Positions 61,567-64,000 of a stretch of DNA of 64,000 bases are shown in pieces. The stretch spans positions 62,001 through 126,000 of the forward strand of contig NZ_SELS01000007.1 of assembly GCF_004197395.1 (NCBI RefSeq), in the 5' to 3' direction. How positions within the stretch are numbered: position 1 is the stretch's first letter; each line of letters begins with the position of its first letter. The stretch comes from Paraburkholderia sp. UYCP14C. Lineage in GTDB: Bacteria > Pseudomonadota > Gammaproteobacteria > Burkholderiales > Burkholderiaceae. The position numbers were made by a program, and so were the translations under genes. The notes beneath the pieces were generated by a model. It did not search any database. It saw only the letters and a list, made by a program, of their open reading frames with translations, and had not been told where the DNA came from.

Positions 61567-63153
61567 TCAGCGTGCAGGAGCCAGCGTCTCCTTCTGCGCG
61601 CCACCCGTTTGGGTCTGCTGCGGCATCGCCGTAGCGCTGGCGACGTTCGCAGTAGCGCTGGCCGCGTTCGCCTCGTTCGCGGCCATCGCACCACCTTGCG
61701 CGCCGCCATCCCAGCCGCCGCCGAGCGCCTTCACGAGCGCCACCGACAACGTCAGCTGCTGACCGTGAATCTGCACATCCGTGCGCTCGCTGGTCAGCAG
61801 CGATTCCTGCGCGTCGATCACATTCAGATACGCGACGAGGCCGCCCGAATAGCGATCGTTAGCGAGCGACAGCAGCCGCTGCGCATCCTCGACCGCCTCG
61901 CGCGACTGCTTCGCCGCGCCATCGAGCACCGACAGTCCGGTGATGCCGTCCTGCACCTGCTGGAACGCGCCCAGCACCGTCTGCCGATAATTCGCCTCGG
62001 TTGCCTTATAGCCCTCGCTCGCAAACTTGACGTTGGCCGCGCGTCGCCCGCCGTCGAAGATCACCTGACCGACCGTCGCGCCAAGCGTCCACATCAGCGT
62101 CGGCGCGGTAAGCAGATTGGCGAACTCGGTGCTTTCCCAGCCGATGCCCGGCGTCAGCGTGAGGCTCGGGAAGAACGCAGCCTTGGCCACGCCGATCTGT
62201 GCGTTGGCTGCCGCCATCGCGCGTTCCGCCGATGCCACGTCGGGCCGCCGTTGCAGCACGTCGCTGGGTACGCCGAGCGGCACCGTCGGCGGCTTGATGT
62301 CGAGCACCTTCGGTTCGATCGCGAACTGCGGGGCCGGCACGCCGACCAGCGCGGCGATCGCATGCTCGAACTGCGCGCGCTGATTCAGCAGCAGTTGCGC
62401 CTGCACGCGCGTCGAGTCGAGCTGCGATTTCTGCTGCAGCACGTCGAGGCCCGAGACCGAACCGAGATCGTGCTCGGTGTTCACGTAATCGAGCGCTTTC
62501 TGCTGCAGCTTCACCGACTGGTTCAGCACGTCGATCTCGTTGTCGAGCTCACGCAGCGAGAAGTAATCGGTGGCGAGGTCGGTCGTCAGCACGAGGCGCG
62601 CGTTCGCGAGATCGTCCGCCGACTGCTCGGCCGATGCCTGCGCGCCCTCGACCTGACGACGGATGCGGCCGAACAGATCGGTGTCGTAGCTGATCGTCGG
62701 TCCGAGCTGGATGTTGTTCTGCACCGTCGATTGGGTCGGCGTCGCGTAGTTCGTCAGCGGCCGGTCGTGCGAGATGCGAAAGCGCGAGGCCTGCGCATTG
62801 AAATCGACTTCCGGCACGCGCTGCGCGCTGGTATTCGCGAGCGTCGCCTTCGCCTGCTCGTAGTGCGCGCTCGCCGCGGCGAGCGTCTGATTCTGCGCGA
62901 GTGCCTGGGTTTCGAGCGTCGCGAGCGTCGGGTCGGCGAAGCCCGTCCACCAGTCCGGCGCAATCGGCGCATGCGACGGCGCGGCGACGCGCCAGAACGA
63001 ATCGGTGTGCCACTCAGGCGGCACCTCGGCCTGCGGCCGCTGATAGTCGGGGCCGACCGTGCAGGCGGCGAGCAACGCCGCGCCGGCGCACGCGGTCAGC
63101 GCGGTGAAGACAGTGCCACGCGTACGCGACCGGTATGAACCCGTGAACCTCAC
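61567..63153 (-). CDS. RND efflux outer-membrane lipoprotein (NodT family)
   Basis: 528 residues. The lipobox LLAACTVGPDY (Cys about 31) shows lipid anchoring, and the rest is the OEP coiled-coil and barrel fold: SYDTDLFGRIRRQVEGA, DVLQRRPDVASAERAMAAANAQIGVAKAAFFPSLTL in part, and DGGRRAANVKFASEGYKA. The C-terminal 45 residues are an Ala/Thr/Gln tail. It is the TolC-like exit duct for the adaptor encoded just upstream in the same operon (4-bp overlap at 63150-63153). The downstream regulator pair may control it. Confidence 0.95.
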   Translation of the reverse strand: MRFTGSYRSRTRGTVFTALTACAGAALLAACTVGPDYQRPQAEVPPEWHTDSFWRVAAPSHAPIAPDWWTGFADPTLATLETQALAQNQTLAAASAHYEQAKATLANTSAQRVPEVDFNAQASRFRISHDRPLTNYATPTQSTVQNNIQLGPTISYDTDLFGRIRRQVEGAQASAEQSADDLANARLVLTTDLATDYFSLRELDNEIDVLNQSVKLQQKALDYVNTEHDLGSVSGLDVLQQKSQLDSTRVQAQLLLNQRAQFEHAIAALVGVPAPQFAIEPKVLDIKPPTVPLGVPSDVLQRRPDVASAERAMAAANAQIGVAKAAFFPSLTLTPGIGWESTEFANLLTAPTLMWTLGATVGQVIFDGGRRAANVKFASEGYKATEANYRQTVLGAFQQVQDGITGLSVLDGAAKQSREAVEDAQRLLSLANDRYSGGLVAYLNVIDAQESLLTSERTDVQIHGQQLTLSVALVKALGGGWDGGAQGGAMAANEANAASATANVASATAMPQQTQTGGAQKETLAPAR

Positions 63154-64000
63154 GACGCCCCCTTGTCGCTCTTCTGCGGCTGCACCTGTACGTGATCGCC
63201 ATCGGCGATCGAATCGCTCGGGTTGATGATGATGCGATCGGTCGGCTCGATACCGCTTTCGATTTCGAGCTGCTGACCGAGGTCCACCGCGATCACGACC
63301 TTGCGCAGGCTCACGTTGCCCTTCGCATCGACGACCGCGAGGCGCGGGCCCTCCGCGCGAAACAGCAGCGCATTGCCGGGCACCGTGAGGCGCGCATGCG
63401 CGGCGGCCGGCAACGCAACCTGCACGTAGGCGCCGGGGCGCAGCTTGTCGTCGGGATTCGGCAGCGTCACTTCGATCTGCAACGAGCGCGTGGGCACGTC
63501 GATCGCGCCGGACATGTGCGTGATCGTGCCGTTGAACTGCTGACCCGGCAGTTCGGCCTGGGTGACCACGACCTTCTGCCCGACCGCGACGTTCTGCGCA
63601 TAGGCCTGCGGCAACTGCACGTAGACGCGAAGCGGATCTGACTGCGCGAGCGCGAACAGGGCCCGGCTCGTGCCGCTGCCCGCGTCGATCAGATCGCCGA
63701 CGTCGACGTTGCGCTGCGTGACCACGCCGGTAAACGGCGCGACGATCCGCTTGAACGATTCGAGCTGCTGCAGACGCTTGACGTTCGCATCGGCGGCCGC
63801 GAGGTTCGCGATGTCCTGCGTATAGGTGCTTTGCCGTTCGTCGAGCTCCTGTTGCGACACTGCATCGCGCTGGCGCAACTGCTGCCAGCGATCGAGCGAG
63901 CTCTTCGCGAGCGCGAGGCTCGAATTGATCTGCTGGCGCTGCGCGAGAGCCTGCGCGAGTTCCTGGTCGATTTCCGGCGTATCGAGCTCGGCGAGCAGTT
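63150..64000 (-). CDS. RND efflux periplasmic adaptor, 5' end outside the window
   Basis: At least 283 residues are visible and the frame is open to the window edge, where it reads LLAELDTPEIDQELAQALAQ, part of the lipoyl/alpha-hairpin region. Next come the barrel-sandwich return (RIVAPFTGVVTQRNVDVGDL), the beta-barrel (VTQAELPGQQFNGTITHMSG) and the membrane-proximal domain. It would link an RND pump (not in the window) to the NodT-type lipoprotein. An internal Met at 63878 is not the true start. Confidence 0.93.
   Translation of the reverse strand, partial: LLAELDTPEIDQELAQALAQRQQINSSLALAKSSLDRWQQLRQRDAVSQQELDERQSTYTQDIANLAAADANVKRLQQLESFKRIVAPFTGVVTQRNVDVGDLIDAGSGTSRALFALAQSDPLRVYVQLPQAYAQNVAVGQKVVVTQAELPGQQFNGTITHMSGAIDVPTRSLQIEVTLPNPDDKLRPGAYVQVALPAAAHARLTVPGNALLFRAEGPRLAVVDAKGNVSLRKVVIAVDLGQQLEIESGIEPTDRIIINPSDSIADGDHVQVQPQKSDKGAS

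Overview
This 64-kb window is GC-rich, with dense, mostly operonic genes and strong Shine-Dalgarno sites. Its gene content (a split hpaG1/hpaG2 homoprotocatechuate operon, a bcsD-bcsP-bcsQ-bcsA-bcsB-bcsZ-bcsC cellulose operon, a DmpR-type phenol hydroxylase cluster and many LysR/MarR regulators) points to a Burkholderiaceae beta-proteobacterium, most likely Paraburkholderia or a close relative. This is an inference from gene content; no rRNA or other taxonomic marker is present, and I saw no tRNA, CRISPR array or intact mobile element.

Layout. 1-5 kb: the end of an MFS exporter, a LysR regulator, an MHS-family transporter, a Gfo/Idh/MocA oxidoreductase broken by a 17-bp tandem duplication, and a divergent type II dehydroquinase (probable quinate/shikimate-type catabolism). 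5-9 kb: an orphan sulfotransferase-like gene, a second LysR, a HAD hydrolase and a D-threonine aldolase/D-serine dehydratase-like PLP enzyme. 9-15.6 kb: hpaR divergent from hpaG1-G2-E-D-F-H-I, which takes homoprotocatechuate to pyruvate and succinate semialdehyde. 15.7-19.4 kb: two membrane c-di-GMP enzymes reading away from the cellulose operon. 20-33.2 kb: the cellulose operon, closed by a 17-bp-stem hairpin.

33.3-37.6 kb: a DUF2252 protein and a hybrid histidine kinase. 37.6-44.7 kb: a six-gene multicomponent phenol hydroxylase operon on the minus strand, with a sigma-54 promoter and paired upstream sites, divergent from its DmpR/MopR-type activator. 44.7-48.2 kb: a MarR regulator divergent from an M20 amidohydrolase and an MHS transporter, with a 9-bp-arm operator between them. 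48.3-52.8 kb: an orphan IS5-type N-terminal transposase domain, a small membrane protein, an EF-hand/response regulator/sensor kinase set and small secreted or unknown proteins. 52.7-56.2 kb: an ArsB-like transporter and a cytochrome b561-YceI-YceI set. 56.2-64 kb: a CSS-motif EAL phosphodiesterase, dinB, a metal-type two-component system, and an RND efflux outer-membrane lipoprotein and adaptor (the adaptor cut by the window edge). Two 54-bp repeats with compensating stem changes lie between the efflux and two-component genes.

Themes: aromatic catabolism (homoprotocatechuate, phenol, probably quinate/shikimate and N-acyl/hippurate-type amides) and c-di-GMP-controlled cellulose production. 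I found no convincing wholly new multigene system. The most unusual signals are the frameshifting 17-bp duplication, the covarying repeat pair, the disordered P/Q/Y linker in BcsC, the altered GAFTGA loop of the DmpR-like activator and the divergent active-site region of the dehydroquinase.
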